Source: Herbaspirillum sp. CF444 (GTDB lineage: Bacteria > Pseudomonadota > Gammaproteobacteria > Burkholderiales > Burkholderiaceae_D). Taken from it: a stretch of 64,000 bases of DNA. Each line of letters starts with the position of its first letter. The first letter of the stretch is position 1. Of the stretch, positions 6,268 to 15,917 are shown in pieces. The notes beneath the pieces were generated by a model, which ran no database searches, was not told where the DNA came from, and saw nothing but the letters and a program-made list of their open reading frames with translations. Both the position numbers and the translations under genes were made by a program. The DNA lies in contig NZ_AKJW01000083.1 of NCBI RefSeq assembly GCF_000282135.1, positions 62,001 to 126,000 of the forward strand, in the 5' to 3' direction.

Positions 6268-8363
6268 GCTTGCCCTCCAACTAGGCTGGTAACTTTAATC
6301 GTTTTCGAATCAGGAACTTCAGCGTGCGAAAGCACCCGGAGCTGCGGCATTGCGCGTCGCAGGAAGCGCGACAGCAATGCCCGTAACGGAGCCGGGACCA
6401 ACAATACCGGGGTCAAACCCAATTGCTCTTGATGACGTGCTGCATTTTCTGTCTGCGTAATCAGTGCATCGGCCAGACCCGGCTCGATGCCGCCGCCATC
6501 CTGGCCGCTTGCCTGCATCGCCTGCATCAGCAGCCGTTCGAGCTTGCTGTCGAGCGCCATGACGGACAACTCTTCTTCGGTCGGGAAAATCTGCTGTATG
6601 ATCGCGCGGCCCAATGCAATACGCACGATCGCGGTAAGTTCGTTCGGCTCCTGCACCCGCCCCGCATTCTCGGCCAGGGTTTCGATGATAGTCCGCATGT
6701 CGCGAATATGCACGCCTTCGATGAGCAGGTTTTGCAACACTTTCTGTACCGTGCCCAGCGGCAACAGCTTCGGCACCAGATCTTCGACCAGCTTCGGCGC
6801 GTCCTTGGCGATATGGTCGAGCAACTGTTGCACTTCCTGGCGTCCGAGCAATTCGGCGGCATGCAGCGTGATGAGGTGATTCAGGTGAGTGGCGATCACC
6901 GTACCGGTATCGACCACCGTGTAACCCATGGTCTGCGCCATCTCGCGCATGCCGCTTTCGATCCAGACCGCGGGCAGGCCGAAGGCCGGATCGCTCGTCA
7001 TCAGGCCCGGCAACGGTCCGGTCACCATGCCTGGATTGATCGCCAGGAACTGGCCGAAAGTAGCTTCGCCCTTGCCGATTTCCACGCCCTTCAAGGCAAT
7101 GCGGTAGGCAGATGGCTTCAGTTCCAGGTTGTCGCGAATGTGTACAGGGGGCGACAGGAAGCCAACTTCCTGCGCGAATTTTTTGCGAATGCCCTTGATG
7201 CGGCGCAGCAGTTCACCGCCCTGCCCCTTGTCCACGAGAGGGATCAGGCGATAGCCGACTTCCAGGCCAAGCGTGTCGACCGGCAGAATATCCTGCCAGG
7301 TCGCCTCTTCGATTTCGGGAGCGACGGCAGTCGGCGCCGGCATTTCGGTCTGGACGGCTGCTTCCTGAATACGCTTGCTGATCGCATAAGCCGTACCGGC
7401 CAAGATGCCCGCCAGCAAAATGAAAGCGATGTGCGGCATGCCCGGGATCAGGCCCATGCCGCCGATGATGATGGCCGTCAGATAGAGCACTTCCGGCTTG
7501 GCGAACAATTGGTTGATCAACTGGCCGCCGACATCCTGGTCGTTGGCCACGCGGGACACCACGACACCGGCTGCGGTCGAAATGATCAGCGAAGGGATCT
7601 GCGCCACCAGGCCGTCACCGATAGCCAGCAAAGTGTAGTTCTTGAGCGCCATGTCGAACGCCAGATCATGCTGGATCATACCGACGACCAGACCGCCCAC
7701 GATGTTGACGACGGTGACGATAATGCCGGCGACGGCGTCGCCGCGCACGTACTTGCTGGCGCCGTCCATCGCGCCGTAGAATTCTGCTTCCTGGGCGACT
7801 TCCTTGCGGCGCGCACGCGCTTCGGGTTCACCGATCATGCCGGCGTTCAAGTCGGCGTCGATCGCCATCTGTTTACCCGGCATCGCATCCAGGGTAAAGC
7901 GTGCGCCCACTTCGGCGATACGGCCGGCGCCCTTGGTGACGACGGTGAAGTTGATGATCGTCAGGATGATGAACACCACGATACCGACGGTGTAGTTGCC
8001 GCCGATCAGGAAGTGGCCGAAGGCTTCGATCACTTTACCCGCGGCATCAGGCCCGGTGTGGCCTTCTGTCAGCACGACGCGCGTGGAAGCGACGTTGAGC
8101 GACAGTCGCAGCATCGTGCTGACTAGCAGCACGGCTGGAAAAGCCACGAAGTCCAGCGGTTTGACGGTGTACAAGGCCGTCAGGAGGACGATGACCGACA
8201 GCGAGATGTTGAAGCTGAACAGGATATCCAGTGCAAACGCCGGCAGCGGCAGCACCATCATCGCCAGCATCATGACGATCAGGATAGGCGCCGCCAGCGC
8301 CTTGGTGTGCTTTACCGGCACCCAGGCCGGCATTTTCATGCTGCTGATATTATTGAAATTCAT
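6264..8363 (-). CDS. flhA: Flagellar type III export gate protein FlhA
   Basis: Forms the nonameric ring of the flagellar export gate and receives chaperone-substrate complexes such as FlgN-FlgK. At 699 aa it is full size. The N-terminal half (to about residue 320) has eight membrane helices. It contains the FHIPEP-family signature around FVVTKGAGRIAEVGARFTLD and DADLNAGMIGEPEARARR, with the charged FHIPEP loop. The C-terminal cytoplasmic part has the expected subdomains (DTLGLEVGYRLIPL; GKGEATFGQFLAINPG; QVLLPT-like IRDMRTIIETLAE). Its start overlaps the flhB stop by 4 bp and its stop overlaps the flhF start by 4 bp, so the three are translationally coupled. Confidence 0.97.
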   Translation of the reverse strand: MNFNNISSMKMPAWVPVKHTKALAAPILIVMMLAMMVLPLPAFALDILFSFNISLSVIVLLTALYTVKPLDFVAFPAVLLVSTMLRLSLNVASTRVVLTEGHTGPDAAGKVIEAFGHFLIGGNYTVGIVVFIILTIINFTVVTKGAGRIAEVGARFTLDAMPGKQMAIDADLNAGMIGEPEARARRKEVAQEAEFYGAMDGASKYVRGDAVAGIIVTVVNIVGGLVVGMIQHDLAFDMALKNYTLLAIGDGLVAQIPSLIISTAAGVVVSRVANDQDVGGQLINQLFAKPEVLYLTAIIIGGMGLIPGMPHIAFILLAGILAGTAYAISKRIQEAAVQTEMPAPTAVAPEIEEATWQDILPVDTLGLEVGYRLIPLVDKGQGGELLRRIKGIRKKFAQEVGFLSPPVHIRDNLELKPSAYRIALKGVEIGKGEATFGQFLAINPGMVTGPLPGLMTSDPAFGLPAVWIESGMREMAQTMGYTVVDTGTVIATHLNHLITLHAAELLGRQEVQQLLDHIAKDAPKLVEDLVPKLLPLGTVQKVLQNLLIEGVHIRDMRTIIETLAENAGRVQEPNELTAIVRIALGRAIIQQIFPTEEELSVMALDSKLERLLMQAMQASGQDGGGIEPGLADALITQTENAARHQEQLGLTPVLLVPAPLRALLSRFLRRAMPQLRVLSHAEVPDSKTIKVTSLVGGQA

Positions 8364-9541
8364 CGTGCTGCCCTAGCGCGAATGGCAGCGATTGCAGCCT
8401 TGCGTTTGTACAAAGGATCGTCCATTTCTTTCGGCACATTCAGATCATGCGGCTCTTCCGGCCGGACACCGCCGCCTGCGCTATAGGTACGCAGCTGGAA
8501 GATGTAGGCCAGCACTTCAGCCACGGCGGTATAAAGCGCTTCTGGAATTTCGTCGCCGATTTCGGTGTGGTAATGCAAGGCGCGCGCCAGCGGCGGCGCC
8601 TCGAGAATAGGCACTTTGTGCTCGCGCGCCAGTTCGCGGATCTTCGCGGCCACCGCTTCGGTGCCCTTGGCCACGACGGTCGGCGCAGACATCGAGCCTT
8701 CGCTGTACTTGAGTGCAACGGCATAGTGCGTCGGGTTGGTCACCACGACGTCGGCAGTCGGCACGTTGGACATCATGCGGCGACGTGCAGCGGCGCGCTG
8801 CAGTTGGCGAATCTTGCCCTTGATTTGCGGATTACCGTCAGATTCCTTGTGCTCTTCCTTGACTTCCTGGCGGGTCATCTTCAGCTTGCGGTTGTAGTTC
8901 CACAGCTGATAAGGCACGTCGAAGGCGGCGATCACGATCAATGCGCACACCATCATCATGAAACTGCTCCACAGCAGATGAGGCATGTGGCTGCTGCTGC
9001 TCTCGAGCGACTCGACGCTGAGATTGAGCACTGCGTCGATATGGCTCTTCATGGCCAGCCAGGCAACCGTGCCGACCAAAACGGTCTTCAAAATCCCTTT
9101 GCCGAGCTCGACCACCGAATTGAGGGAGAACATGTTTGTGAATCCGGAGATCGGATTCATGCGACTGAACTTGGGAACCAGCGAGCCGCTGTTGAACAGC
9201 CAGCCGCCGAGAATCAGCGGCGACGCCACTGCCGCCAGCGTCATCATGAAGGCAATCGGGATCATCGCCACCGCGATTTCCATGAAATGCCCGCTCAGAT
9301 GATTGAACAGCAGCACGGGATCGTAGGCCATCTCGCGCTCGAACGTCATGGTGGAGACCATGATGCGGTTCAAACTGGTGATCAGGGGACCGGTGAACAT
9401 CCAGATAGTACTGCCGCCGATCAGCAACGTGACGCACGTAGCCATCTCGCGCGAACGCGGCACATCGCCTTGCTCACGAGCTTTTTCAATGCGTTTGCTC
9501 GTGGGCTGTTCGGTCCGTTCCTGTTCGCTATCTTCGGCCAC
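8360..9541 (-). CDS. flhB: Flagellar export gate and substrate-specificity switch FlhB
   Basis: Export-gate protein whose autocleavage switches export from rod/hook to filament substrates. The 393-aa product has four hydrophobic helices between about residues 35 and 210 and a cytoplasmic domain with the cleavage motif NPTH at 269-272 (VVTNPTHYAVALKY). The N terminus (EDSEQERTEQPTSKRIEKAREQGDVPRSREM) is the usual family start. The tail after about residue 350 is longer than in Salmonella and charged. It is the first gene of the flhBAF block; the 270 bp upstream separate it from cheZ, so it may have its own promoter, though I could not identify one. Confidence 0.96.
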   Translation of the reverse strand: MAEDSEQERTEQPTSKRIEKAREQGDVPRSREMATCVTLLIGGSTIWMFTGPLITSLNRIMVSTMTFEREMAYDPVLLFNHLSGHFMEIAVAMIPIAFMMTLAAVASPLILGGWLFNSGSLVPKFSRMNPISGFTNMFSLNSVVELGKGILKTVLVGTVAWLAMKSHIDAVLNLSVESLESSSSHMPHLLWSSFMMMVCALIVIAAFDVPYQLWNYNRKLKMTRQEVKEEHKESDGNPQIKGKIRQLQRAAARRRMMSNVPTADVVVTNPTHYAVALKYSEGSMSAPTVVAKGTEAVAAKIRELAREHKVPILEAPPLARALHYHTEIGDEIPEALYTAVAEVLAYIFQLRTYSAGGGVRPEEPHDLNVPKEMDDPLYKRKAAIAAIRARAAR

Positions 9542-9810
9542 TGCCGCTCCCCTGTATTGCTGCTTTCCGCTTGTAAGGACGGAATTTTGAGACTATCAGG
9601 CAGAATTATTGGCGACGGAGGCCTTGAATCATCGCGGGAATAAGGGGCGAAACGCCCCGTATTTCGGGGGAGGAAAAGCACGCCGAATCTGCCTTCAGAG
9701 GGAGATGGCAGAATCAACGGAGGGAGAAATCCGCACCGGACTGTGAATTTACTTCCAGCCCGGTGAGATTTGTTGCAGAAAATTAACCAATAAACAACAT
9801 GAAAGCCGGC
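9542..9810. other. Non-coding gap between cheZ and flhB
   Basis: No open frame here looks genic. The only clear structure is the perfect hairpin GGGGCG-AAA-CGCCCC at 9644-9658. Neither strand has a T-run after it, so it is not a convincing terminator. The promoter for flhB would be expected here; no sigma-28 match is visible. Confidence 0.5.
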
Positions 9811-10473
9811 TTAAAAACCGAGGCTTTCCAGCAAATCGTCCACCTGGCTCTGATTGGCGATGACATTCGTGCCGGTCGGATTGATCTGCGGCCCATTGAG
9901 CAAACCGCTATCTTCACGCTTGGCTTCCGGCGGGGAATAATCGACCAGCAGCTGCACCAGTTGACTCTCGATGTCATGCGCCAGCGCCGTGACGCGCTTG
10001 ATGACCTGCCCGGTCAGGTCCTGAAAATCCTGCGCCATCATGATGTCCAGCAGTTGCTGCTTGGTCAGGCTGACGTTTTCGCGCGTGGAACTCAGGTACT
10101 GCTGGGTTTTCTCCGCCATGGCGCGATACGCCTCTTCGGAAAAGCCGGCTTCGGTGACGGCTTTCCATTCTGCCGCAAGACTGCTTGCGCCATCGCCGAT
10201 GGCGTCCTGCATCGGGCCGGCGGTCTCCGTCGCGTTCAGTACGCGCTGCGCAGCCTTCTCGGTCATCATCGCCACATATTCAAGGCGATCACGCGCATCG
10301 GGCATGTCGCTCGCGGCTTTTTCCAGCAGACGGTCAAAACCCAGACCACGCAGATTGTCGTGCAAGCTGCGCGTCATGTGACCTATGCGGACCAGAAACT
10401 GATCTTGCTGATCAGCCCCCGGATGTGCCGTTTCCGCTCCCGGAGATACCGCTCCTTGGGATGCCGTGTCCAC
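9811..10473 (-). CDS. cheZ: CheY-P phosphatase CheZ
   Basis: CheZ removes the phosphate from CheY-P and so ends the tumble/switch signal. The family core, a long four-helix hairpin, is visible, with the catalytic segment MAQDFQDLTGQVIKRV (supplying the Gln that positions water). The C-terminal tail, SQVDDLLESLGF, is the conserved amphipathic CheY-binding peptide. I place the start at the GTG at 10473, two bases after the cheY stop, because GGAGG sits eight bases before it. An in-frame ATG at 10488 would overlap cheY by 14 bp with no good ribosome site, and the longer open frame further upstream reads antisense-like low-complexity sequence. This gives 220 aa, close to E. coli CheZ (214). Confidence 0.93.
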   Translation of the reverse strand: MDTASQGAVSPGAETAHPGADQQDQFLVRIGHMTRSLHDNLRGLGFDRLLEKAASDMPDARDRLEYVAMMTEKAAQRVLNATETAGPMQDAIGDGASSLAAEWKAVTEAGFSEEAYRAMAEKTQQYLSSTRENVSLTKQQLLDIMMAQDFQDLTGQVIKRVTALAHDIESQLVQLLVDYSPPEAKREDSGLLNGPQINPTGTNVIANQSQVDDLLESLGF

Positions 10474-10474
10474 G

Positions 10475-10870
10475 TTAGCCTCCGGCATCCAGCTTTTCGA
10501 AGATCTTGCCGAGCTTTTCATCCAGTGTGGCCGCCGTGAACGGCTTGACGACGTAGCCATTGGCGCCCGCTTGCGCAGCGGCAACAATGTTTTCCTTCTT
10601 GGCTTCTGCGGTCACCATCAGAACAGGCAGCTTCGACAACGCCGGATCTTTACGGATTTCCTGCAACATGGTCAAACCGTCCATGTTGGGCATGTTCCAG
10701 TCGGAAACCACGAAGTCGAACTGGTCGCTGCGCAACTTGTGCAGCGCCTGCACGCCATCTTCGGCTTCATCCACGTTGGTGTAACCCAGCTCTTTGAGCA
10801 GGTTCCGGACGATGCGGCGCATCGTGGAGAAATCGTCTACAACGAGAAACTTGGTATTTGGGCCTGCCAT
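10475..10870 (-). CDS. cheY: Chemotaxis response regulator CheY
   Basis: Single-domain receiver that binds FliM when phosphorylated. At 131 aa it aligns with E. coli CheY position for position at the active site: acid pair D12/D13, phosphorylated D57 ([13 protein letters not shown]), T87 (MVTAEA), Y106 and K109 (GYVVKP). The C terminus ends in FEKLDAGG, and cheZ starts 2 bp later. A 135-bp leader separates it from cheB, so cheY-cheZ could form its own transcript; a weak sigma-28-like site is present there. Confidence 0.97.
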   Translation of the reverse strand: MAGPNTKFLVVDDFSTMRRIVRNLLKELGYTNVDEAEDGVQALHKLRSDQFDFVVSDWNMPNMDGLTMLQEIRKDPALSKLPVLMVTAEAKKENIVAAAQAGANGYVVKPFTAATLDEKLGKIFEKLDAGG

Positions 10871-10906
10871 GACTATTACTCCATTGATTCAAAACAATTG
10901 TTGACG

Positions 10907-10934
10907 ATAACGACACTAATACAGCGAAACTTGA
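10907..10934 (-). promoter_or_regulatory. Possible weak sigma-28 promoter before cheY
   Basis: On the minus strand TCAAGTTT (plus 10927-10934) is 7/8 to the FliA -35 box. It is followed after 12 bases by GTCGTTAT (plus 10907-10914), which is only 5/8 to GCCGATAA. The spacing is one base longer than consensus. Position, 37 bp before the cheY ATG, is reasonable. Weak sequence support; FliA control of chemotaxis genes is common. Confidence 0.25.
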
Positions 10935-11005
10935 GGCCCTGCCCTATAAAACTCACCACCTACTACCAAGCATCCAATTCCGCAATTGGCTGCATGGTAC
11001 TCGAA

Positions 11006-12085
11006 CTACACACGTAATGCACGGCTGCCATGTTCGGCAAGATAGCTCATCACCCGGCCCGGCATGGCCTGCAGGGACAATACTTCATGTGCGCCGCCGA
11101 CGGCAATCGCCTCGCGCGGCATGCCGAACACGACGCAGGAAGCTTCATCCTGCGCGAAATTGTAGGCTCCGGCATTGCGCATTTCCAGCATGCCGAGTGC
11201 GCCATCCTTGCCCATGCCGGTCAAAATGACGCCCAGCGCGTTCTTGCCCGCACACGCCGCCGCCGAATTGAACAGCACGTCAACCGACGGCCGGTGACGG
11301 TTGACCGGCGGCCCCTGGTCGAGCTGAGTCATGTAGTTGGCGCCGCTGCGCACCAGCTTCAGATGGGAATGGCCCGGAGCAATATAGGCGTGACCAGGCA
11401 AGATACGCTCGTTGCCGGCGGCTTCCTTGACCGAAATCTTGCACAGGTTGTCCAGACGCTGCGCGAACGAGCGCGTAAATCCTTCCGGCATATGCTGGGT
11501 AATCAGAATGCCCGGGCAATCCGACGGCATCCTGATCAGAAATTCCTTGATTGCTTCGGTGCCGCCGGTGGAAGCGCCGATGATGATCAGTTTTTCGCTC
11601 GACAACAGCGGATTGCGCATCTGCGGCAGCGGTTCGCCGCCCGCCGCCTTGTTCGCGTCCGGATGTGAAATCGCGCGAGGACGAATGCTGGCTTTGGACG
11701 CCGCGCGAATCTTGTCGGCGATCATGTCGGTGTATTCCTGCATGCCGCTCTGGATTGAAATCTTCGGCTTGGTGACAAAATCGACCGCCCCCAATTCCAG
11801 CGCGCGCAGCGTAATCTCCGAACCGCGTTCGGTCAGCGACGACACCATCACGACCGGCATCGGCCGCAGGCGCATCAGCTTTTCGAGGAAGTCGAGCCCG
11901 TCCATGCGTGGCATTTCGACGTCCAGGGTCAAGACATCAGGATTGGTTTGCTTGATCAAATCGCGCGCGATGATGGGATCCGGGGCCACGCCCACGACCT
12001 CCATATCTGGTTGGCTGCCGATGATCTCCTTCATGACGCTACGGATCAATGCCGAATCGTCAACGATCAATACTTTTATTTTCAT
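11006..12085 (-). CDS. cheB: Chemotaxis methylesterase/deamidase CheB
   Basis: Removes methyl groups from receptor glutamates, counteracting CheR. It has an N-terminal receiver (D9/D10 and phospho-acceptor D55 in [12 protein letters not shown]) and a C-terminal methylesterase domain. The catalytic triad elements are visible: Ser in [12 protein letters not shown], His in [12 protein letters not shown], and Asp in [11 protein letters not shown] chose the ATG at 12085 ([11 protein letters not shown], 359 aa) because receiver domains begin this close to the first strand; an upstream ATG at 12121 would add 12 residues without similarity. It lies 93 bp after cheD in the cheR-cheD-cheB run. Confidence 0.95.
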   Translation of the reverse strand: MKIKVLIVDDSALIRSVMKEIIGSQPDMEVVGVAPDPIIARDLIKQTNPDVLTLDVEMPRMDGLDFLEKLMRLRPMPVVMVSSLTERGSEITLRALELGAVDFVTKPKISIQSGMQEYTDMIADKIRAASKASIRPRAISHPDANKAAGGEPLPQMRNPLLSSEKLIIIGASTGGTEAIKEFLIRMPSDCPGILITQHMPEGFTRSFAQRLDNLCKISVKEAAGNERILPGHAYIAPGHSHLKLVRSGANYMTQLDQGPPVNRHRPSVDVLFNSAAACAGKNALGVILTGMGKDGALGMLEMRNAGAYNFAQDEASCVVFGMPREAIAVGGAHEVLSLQAMPGRVMSYLAEHGSRALRV

Positions 12086-12178
12086 ACGATCAGTACTTTC
12101 CAGAAACTTGCCTCTGCGCATGCGCGCAAAAGCCTATGAACCATTGTACAACCCACCCTGCGGTGAGCAAGCCAGACT

Positions 12179-12784
12179 TTAAAACAAGTCGACTTCGCCG
12201 CCAACCGGTTTTGTGACCAGCCTGCTGGCGTAATCCTGTTCGCGATTCACCAGCGTATTGTTATGCAGTTGCTTGAGCTTTTTGACCAGCACCTTGCCGG
12301 TGCGTGGAAAAAAATACACCTTGCGCGGCCAGATGTCGTTGAGATCTTCGGCCACGACGCGGATATTTTCCGCTTTCAGATAATCGCGCACAAACTGCGC
12401 GTTGCGCTCGCCGACATTGATCGCGATGAAGCCGCGCAATACATTGCCGCCGCCAAACACTTTCGCTTCCAGGTTTTCACGCCGCGCGCCCGCCTTGAGC
12501 ACGTCGTTGATCAGAATTTCCATGGCATAGGTGCCGTAGCGCATCGATGCCGAAATCGGGCTGTCGCCATCGCCGCTGTCAGGCAGCATGAAATGGTTCA
12601 TCCCGCCGATGCCGGTGACGCGGTCGCGGATGCACGCCGACACGCACGACCCCAGCACCGTGACGATCATCATGTCCTTGTGCGTGAAATAGTATTCGCC
12701 AGGCAGTATCTTCGCTGCGTCGCAGTCGAAGGTACGGTCGTAATAAACGTTGGATGCGAATTGATCCTGACCTTGGGGGTTCAT
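12179..12784 (-). CDS. cheD: Chemoreceptor glutamine deamidase CheD
   Basis: Converts specific receptor glutamines to glutamates, preparing methylation sites. The 201-aa product shows the catalytic Cys in [12 protein letters not shown] (C47) and His in GGMNHFMLP (H64), the CheD signature with the characteristic spacing, plus [11 protein letters not shown] and [14 protein letters not shown]. It follows cheR by 3 bp. Its C-terminal tail (about 30 aa, [23 protein letters not shown]) extends beyond the minimal domain. Having both CheD and CheZ in one cluster is usual in betaproteobacteria. Confidence 0.95.
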   Translation of the reverse strand: MNPQGQDQFASNVYYDRTFDCDAAKILPGEYYFTHKDMMIVTVLGSCVSACIRDRVTGIGGMNHFMLPDSGDGDSPISASMRYGTYAMEILINDVLKAGARRENLEAKVFGGGNVLRGFIAINVGERNAQFVRDYLKAENIRVVAEDLNDIWPRKVYFFPRTGKVLVKKLKQLHNNTLVNREQDYASRLVTKPVGGEVDLF

Positions 12785-12787
12785 GAT

Positions 12788-13654
12788 TTATTTCCCCACC
12801 TTGCGTTGTGACGCAGCATTGAGTTCGTAGACAGTCTTGCCTTTTAACTTCAGCGCGTCGGAAACGTACAGGAAATTTTCCGAATGCCCCGCAAACAGCA
12901 GCGCATGCGGCTTCATCAGCGGTACGAAGCGCGACAGAATCTTGCTCTGCGTCGGCTTGTCGAAATAGATCATCACGTTGCGGCAAAAAATCACGTCGAA
13001 CGGTCCCGTCACCGGCCAGCCTTCTCCCAACAGGTTCAATTGCTTGAAGGTGATCATCTTCCGCAGCTCCGGACGCACGCGGACATAACCTTCCTGGTTG
13101 CCCTTGCCGCGCAGGAAGAATTTCTTCACGCGCTCGGGCGAGAGCTTGTCGATGCGTTCCATCGGGTAGACGCCATTGGCGCCGGTCGCCAGCACATTGG
13201 TGTCGATATCGGTGGCGATGATCTGCGCCGGCGGCGTCAGGCTGCCGTAGGCTTCGCACAGCGTCATGGCGATCGTGTAGGGCTCTTCGCCCGTGGAAGC
13301 GGCTGAACACCAGACCGTGACCGGCTCTTTCAATGTCTTGACGAAATCCGCCAGGATGGGGAAATGATGCGACTCGCGGAAGAACGACGTCAGATTGGTC
13401 GTCAGCGCATTGGTGAAGGCTTCCCACTCATCCGCGTCGCCGCCCCGCTCCAGCAGGTCCAGGTATTGCACGAACGAGGCGATGCCGGTCGCGCGCAAAC
13501 GCCGCGCCAGCCGGCTATAGACCATTTCCTGTTTGCTTTCCGCCAGAGCGATGCCCGCACGCTTGTATATCAGGTCCCGGACCCGGTCAAAATCACGATT
13601 GGTAAAATCGAACTCTTTGACAGAATCAAGCCTATTCTGTGGCGCAGGTTTCAA
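12788..13654 (-). CDS. cheR: Chemotaxis protein methyltransferase CheR
   Basis: S-adenosylmethionine-dependent methylation of receptor glutamates. The 288-aa protein has the N-terminal helical domain (DFDRVRDLIYKRAGIALAESKQEMVYSRLARRLR) and the SAM-binding domain with VWCSAASTGEEPYTIAM, IIATDIDTNVL and the late motif FDVIFCRNVMIYFDKPTQ. These are diagnostic of CheR. No pentapeptide-binding specialisation can be judged without alignment. One receptor in this window (26524-28512) ends in WEEF, a CheR-tether-like tail. The gene lies 95 bp after the mcp gene and 3 bp before cheD. Confidence 0.96.
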   Translation of the reverse strand: MKPAPQNRLDSVKEFDFTNRDFDRVRDLIYKRAGIALAESKQEMVYSRLARRLRATGIASFVQYLDLLERGGDADEWEAFTNALTTNLTSFFRESHHFPILADFVKTLKEPVTVWCSAASTGEEPYTIAMTLCEAYGSLTPPAQIIATDIDTNVLATGANGVYPMERIDKLSPERVKKFFLRGKGNQEGYVRVRPELRKMITFKQLNLLGEGWPVTGPFDVIFCRNVMIYFDKPTQSKILSRFVPLMKPHALLFAGHSENFLYVSDALKLKGKTVYELNAASQRKVGK

Positions 13655-13749
13655 GTTGATTTTCCTTTTCTATTCCGGCCTGCCCGATTCTGAGACAGAT
13701 ACCCCCGTTGTCGAATAGTCTATCAACCTGCCCTGCACGGTCAAGCTGT

Positions 13750-15474
13750 TCAAGCCGAAATCTGGCGCACCAATCCCTTGCTGTTCTCGGTCTTGTTCGC
13801 AGCGGTTAGCTGCTTAGACGGCTTTCCTGATGCCGTTTTGACGGTTTGCGCCGCGGCGGCGACGTTAACCGCAGCTGCCGGCACGGCCTCCTCGGCCTGA
13901 CTGGAACGATAGCCGACGCGAAAACCGCCCCAATGCTTGCCGTTGACGTAAATCGGCACCGACAGGTCGTGCATGACTTCGCCGGTATCGCGTTTGTAGG
14001 TCTGCAGGAGGAAGGGCTTTGTATTCGCCCCGCAACGCTTTCCGGTACGATCGCTGAAAATGCGCTTGGTGCGGTTGTTCACCAGATCGGTGTCGTAGTC
14101 CCCGGTCAGCGGTTTGGAAAACTTCTTGTTGTGCGTCGGAAAGTATCCGTTGTTGTCGACCGCGCCGGCATAAGCCAGTTGCGGCATCGCCTCCAACAGC
14201 CCCTCCTGCACATCCGGCAGTACGCGATCGGTGAATGCGTCGAACTGGGTCGTGTGCTTGGGCGGATTGGTATTGGGAACCGGTTTGTAAGTGCGATCGA
14301 ACAGCGCCGTCTCGGCAATGCGCCCGGCCGCAATCGCCTCCTCAAACAATTTGCCGATGCGCCTGGCGGTCGCGGTCGCGGCCTTCTGAATCGCATCGTG
14401 CTGCGTCTTTGCATTGCCTTCGGCAAGGGCGTCATAGACCAACTCGGCGCGTTCGGACAAAGCCATGGCCGATGCGGCCACGCGCGGCAATTCGATATCG
14501 GTCGCCAGCATGCCGTCGCGAATTTTCAGAATGGCCTCGGCAATCCGATGCGTGGTTGCCACGTGCTCGCGCGAGGCGCGGGCGATCTGCTGAATTTCTT
14601 CTTCGGAGACGCCGGCCGAACGCTCGATGTTGCCAAGGAAACCATGCACCCGTTCGACATTTTGCGACGCCTCCTGCACTTTGACGCTCAGCGCCTGCAT
14701 GCCGCCGGCGGCGCGCTCCGCTTCTTCCGTGATGGAGCGCACCATCGCGCCGATGTCGTCGGTCGCCTCCTTGGTGCGCTGCGCCAGCTGGCGCACTTCA
14801 CCGGCCACGACCGCAAATCCCCGACCATGTTCGCCTGCGCGCGCCGCTTCGATTGCGGCATTCAACGCCAGAAGATTGGTGCGCGCAGCGATTTCGCTGA
14901 TCACTTCGGTGATGCCGTGAATGCGCTTGGATTTTTCCTGCAGCGCCGACATCATCGCCGACGCATTCTGCGCATCGTGACGGGCTTTGCTGATCTGCGC
15001 CAATCCCAGATCCACCTCGGCGCGACCGGCGACGCTTTCCGTGCGCACGTCGGCAGCGACCTTCGAGGCGCGCTCGGCATTGGCCGCAATTTGTTCGGTG
15101 GTGGTGGCGTTCTGCTCGGAACCGGCGACGATGCCGTTGGCCGCCTGCACGTCCTGACCGATCTTGTTTTTGATGGAATCCACAAAATACGAGGTCTCTG
15201 CCGCGCCGATCATGATGTGATCGATTTCTTTGCCGATCTTGTCGACGAAGCTCGCGCCGTCCGGAGTGGCGCCGCTTCTACGCACCAGACTGGACAAGAT
15301 CACGGCCACCGTCACCGACAGCAGCGCCTGCCACAGCGCTGACAGCGGCAACGCCGATGCATTGAGCCCGGCAAACACACCGCCACCGGCGGCGACGGGA
15401 ATCACCACCGTCGTCAATATCGCCGTCAACATATTAGGCGCCCGCGACAGCACCCTGCTTTTCCTCTGGAACAT
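13750..15474 (-). CDS. Methyl-accepting chemotaxis protein with a C-terminal sensor-like domain
   Basis: Two closely spaced hydrophobic helices (about residues 16-37 and 44-62) with almost no periplasmic loop anchor the protein. There is no recognisable HAMP. The methylation helices and the highly conserved signalling tip ([41 protein letters not shown]) follow at about 190-240. After about residue 380 there is an extra domain with [28 protein letters not shown] sequence split into [21 protein letters not shown] and [18 protein letters not shown], resembling the strands of a Cache/PAS fold placed after the signalling domain. Sensing is thus probably cytoplasmic. The last 45 residues are Ala/Lys-rich. 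It heads the che block, 95 bp before cheR. Ligand unknown. Confidence 0.9.
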   Translation of the reverse strand: MFQRKSRVLSRAPNMLTAILTTVVIPVAAGGGVFAGLNASALPLSALWQALLSVTVAVILSSLVRRSGATPDGASFVDKIGKEIDHIMIGAAETSYFVDSIKNKIGQDVQAANGIVAGSEQNATTTEQIAANAERASKVAADVRTESVAGRAEVDLGLAQISKARHDAQNASAMMSALQEKSKRIHGITEVISEIAARTNLLALNAAIEAARAGEHGRGFAVVAGEVRQLAQRTKEATDDIGAMVRSITEEAERAAGGMQALSVKVQEASQNVERVHGFLGNIERSAGVSEEEIQQIARASREHVATTHRIAEAILKIRDGMLATDIELPRVAASAMALSERAELVYDALAEGNAKTQHDAIQKAATATARRIGKLFEEAIAAGRIAETALFDRTYKPVPNTNPPKHTTQFDAFTDRVLPDVQEGLLEAMPQLAYAGAVDNNGYFPTHNKKFSKPLTGDYDTDLVNNRTKRIFSDRTGKRCGANTKPFLLQTYKRDTGEVMHDLSVPIYVNGKHWGGFRVGYRSSQAEEAVPAAAVNVAAAAQTVKTASGKPSKQLTAANKTENSKGLVRQISA

Positions 15475-15601
15475 ACGGCAGTCTCCTCACAGTATTTCCG
15501 CCTCTCCCGGTTTGCTTTGCATTTTCTGGCGGGATGGCAAGTACAGATATCGTCCGAACAACTTGTTTAAAGGGAGATCCGAATACGCCGCACCGTTCGC
15601 C

Positions 15602-15631
15602 CTCGGTTTCTCTCGGTTTCTCTCGGTTTCT
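15602..15631. repeat. Three perfect 10-bp tandem repeats
   Basis: CTCGGTTTCT is repeated three times without mismatch, about 130 bp upstream of the mcp start. The 10-bp period equals about one helical turn, so a protein could bind the copies on one DNA face, or the copy number could vary by slippage. Function is inferred only. Confidence 0.85.
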
Positions 15632-15879
15632 ATTTATGCGATCCGGCGTCCAGCCTCCTCCCATTTTGAGGGCAGCTTACAAGGGATAACTTACGTGTAA
15701 CTTATGCCGGAACGGCCAATGCCGGATTCTGCCGACCATGCGTTCCCGCCTGGCAACCACCATCTTTATATACCTGTTGCACCATACCTGCCGGTAGGCA
15801 ACTGCCGGCAAAGGCCGGCGAAAACGTCGGAAAGGGAAATGAGAAATGAGAAATGGAGACCCGGGGCCCGGAAAAGGAA

Positions 15880-15908
15880 AAGGGTCACAAGCAAAGCTTG
15901 TAACCCTT
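15880..15908 (-). terminator. Intrinsic terminator of tRNA-Pro
   Basis: A 13-bp stem with one mismatch (15880-15892 with 15896-15908; loop of three) is followed on the minus strand by TTCCTTTTCC. It lies just after the tRNA-Pro 3' end. Confidence 0.8.
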
Positions 15909-15917
15909 TGATTTCTT

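Larger units (their letters stand above)
15475..15917. other. Non-coding region between mcp and tRNA-Pro
   Basis: No gene is evident. It holds a threefold 10-bp repeat (15602-15631), a short repeat of AAATGAG units near 15838-15855, and the tRNA-Pro terminator (15880-15908). The mcp promoter must lie within the first 200 bp; no sigma-28 consensus is visible on the minus strand. Confidence 0.6.

Noticed and set aside
6423-8126. 567-codon plus-strand frame across flhA
   Set aside because: Antisense shadow of flhA with His/Asp/Gln-rich low-complexity translation.
9644-9658. Terminator between cheZ and flhB
   Set aside because: The GGGGCG-AAA-CGCCCC stem lacks a T-run on either side, so intrinsic termination is not supported.
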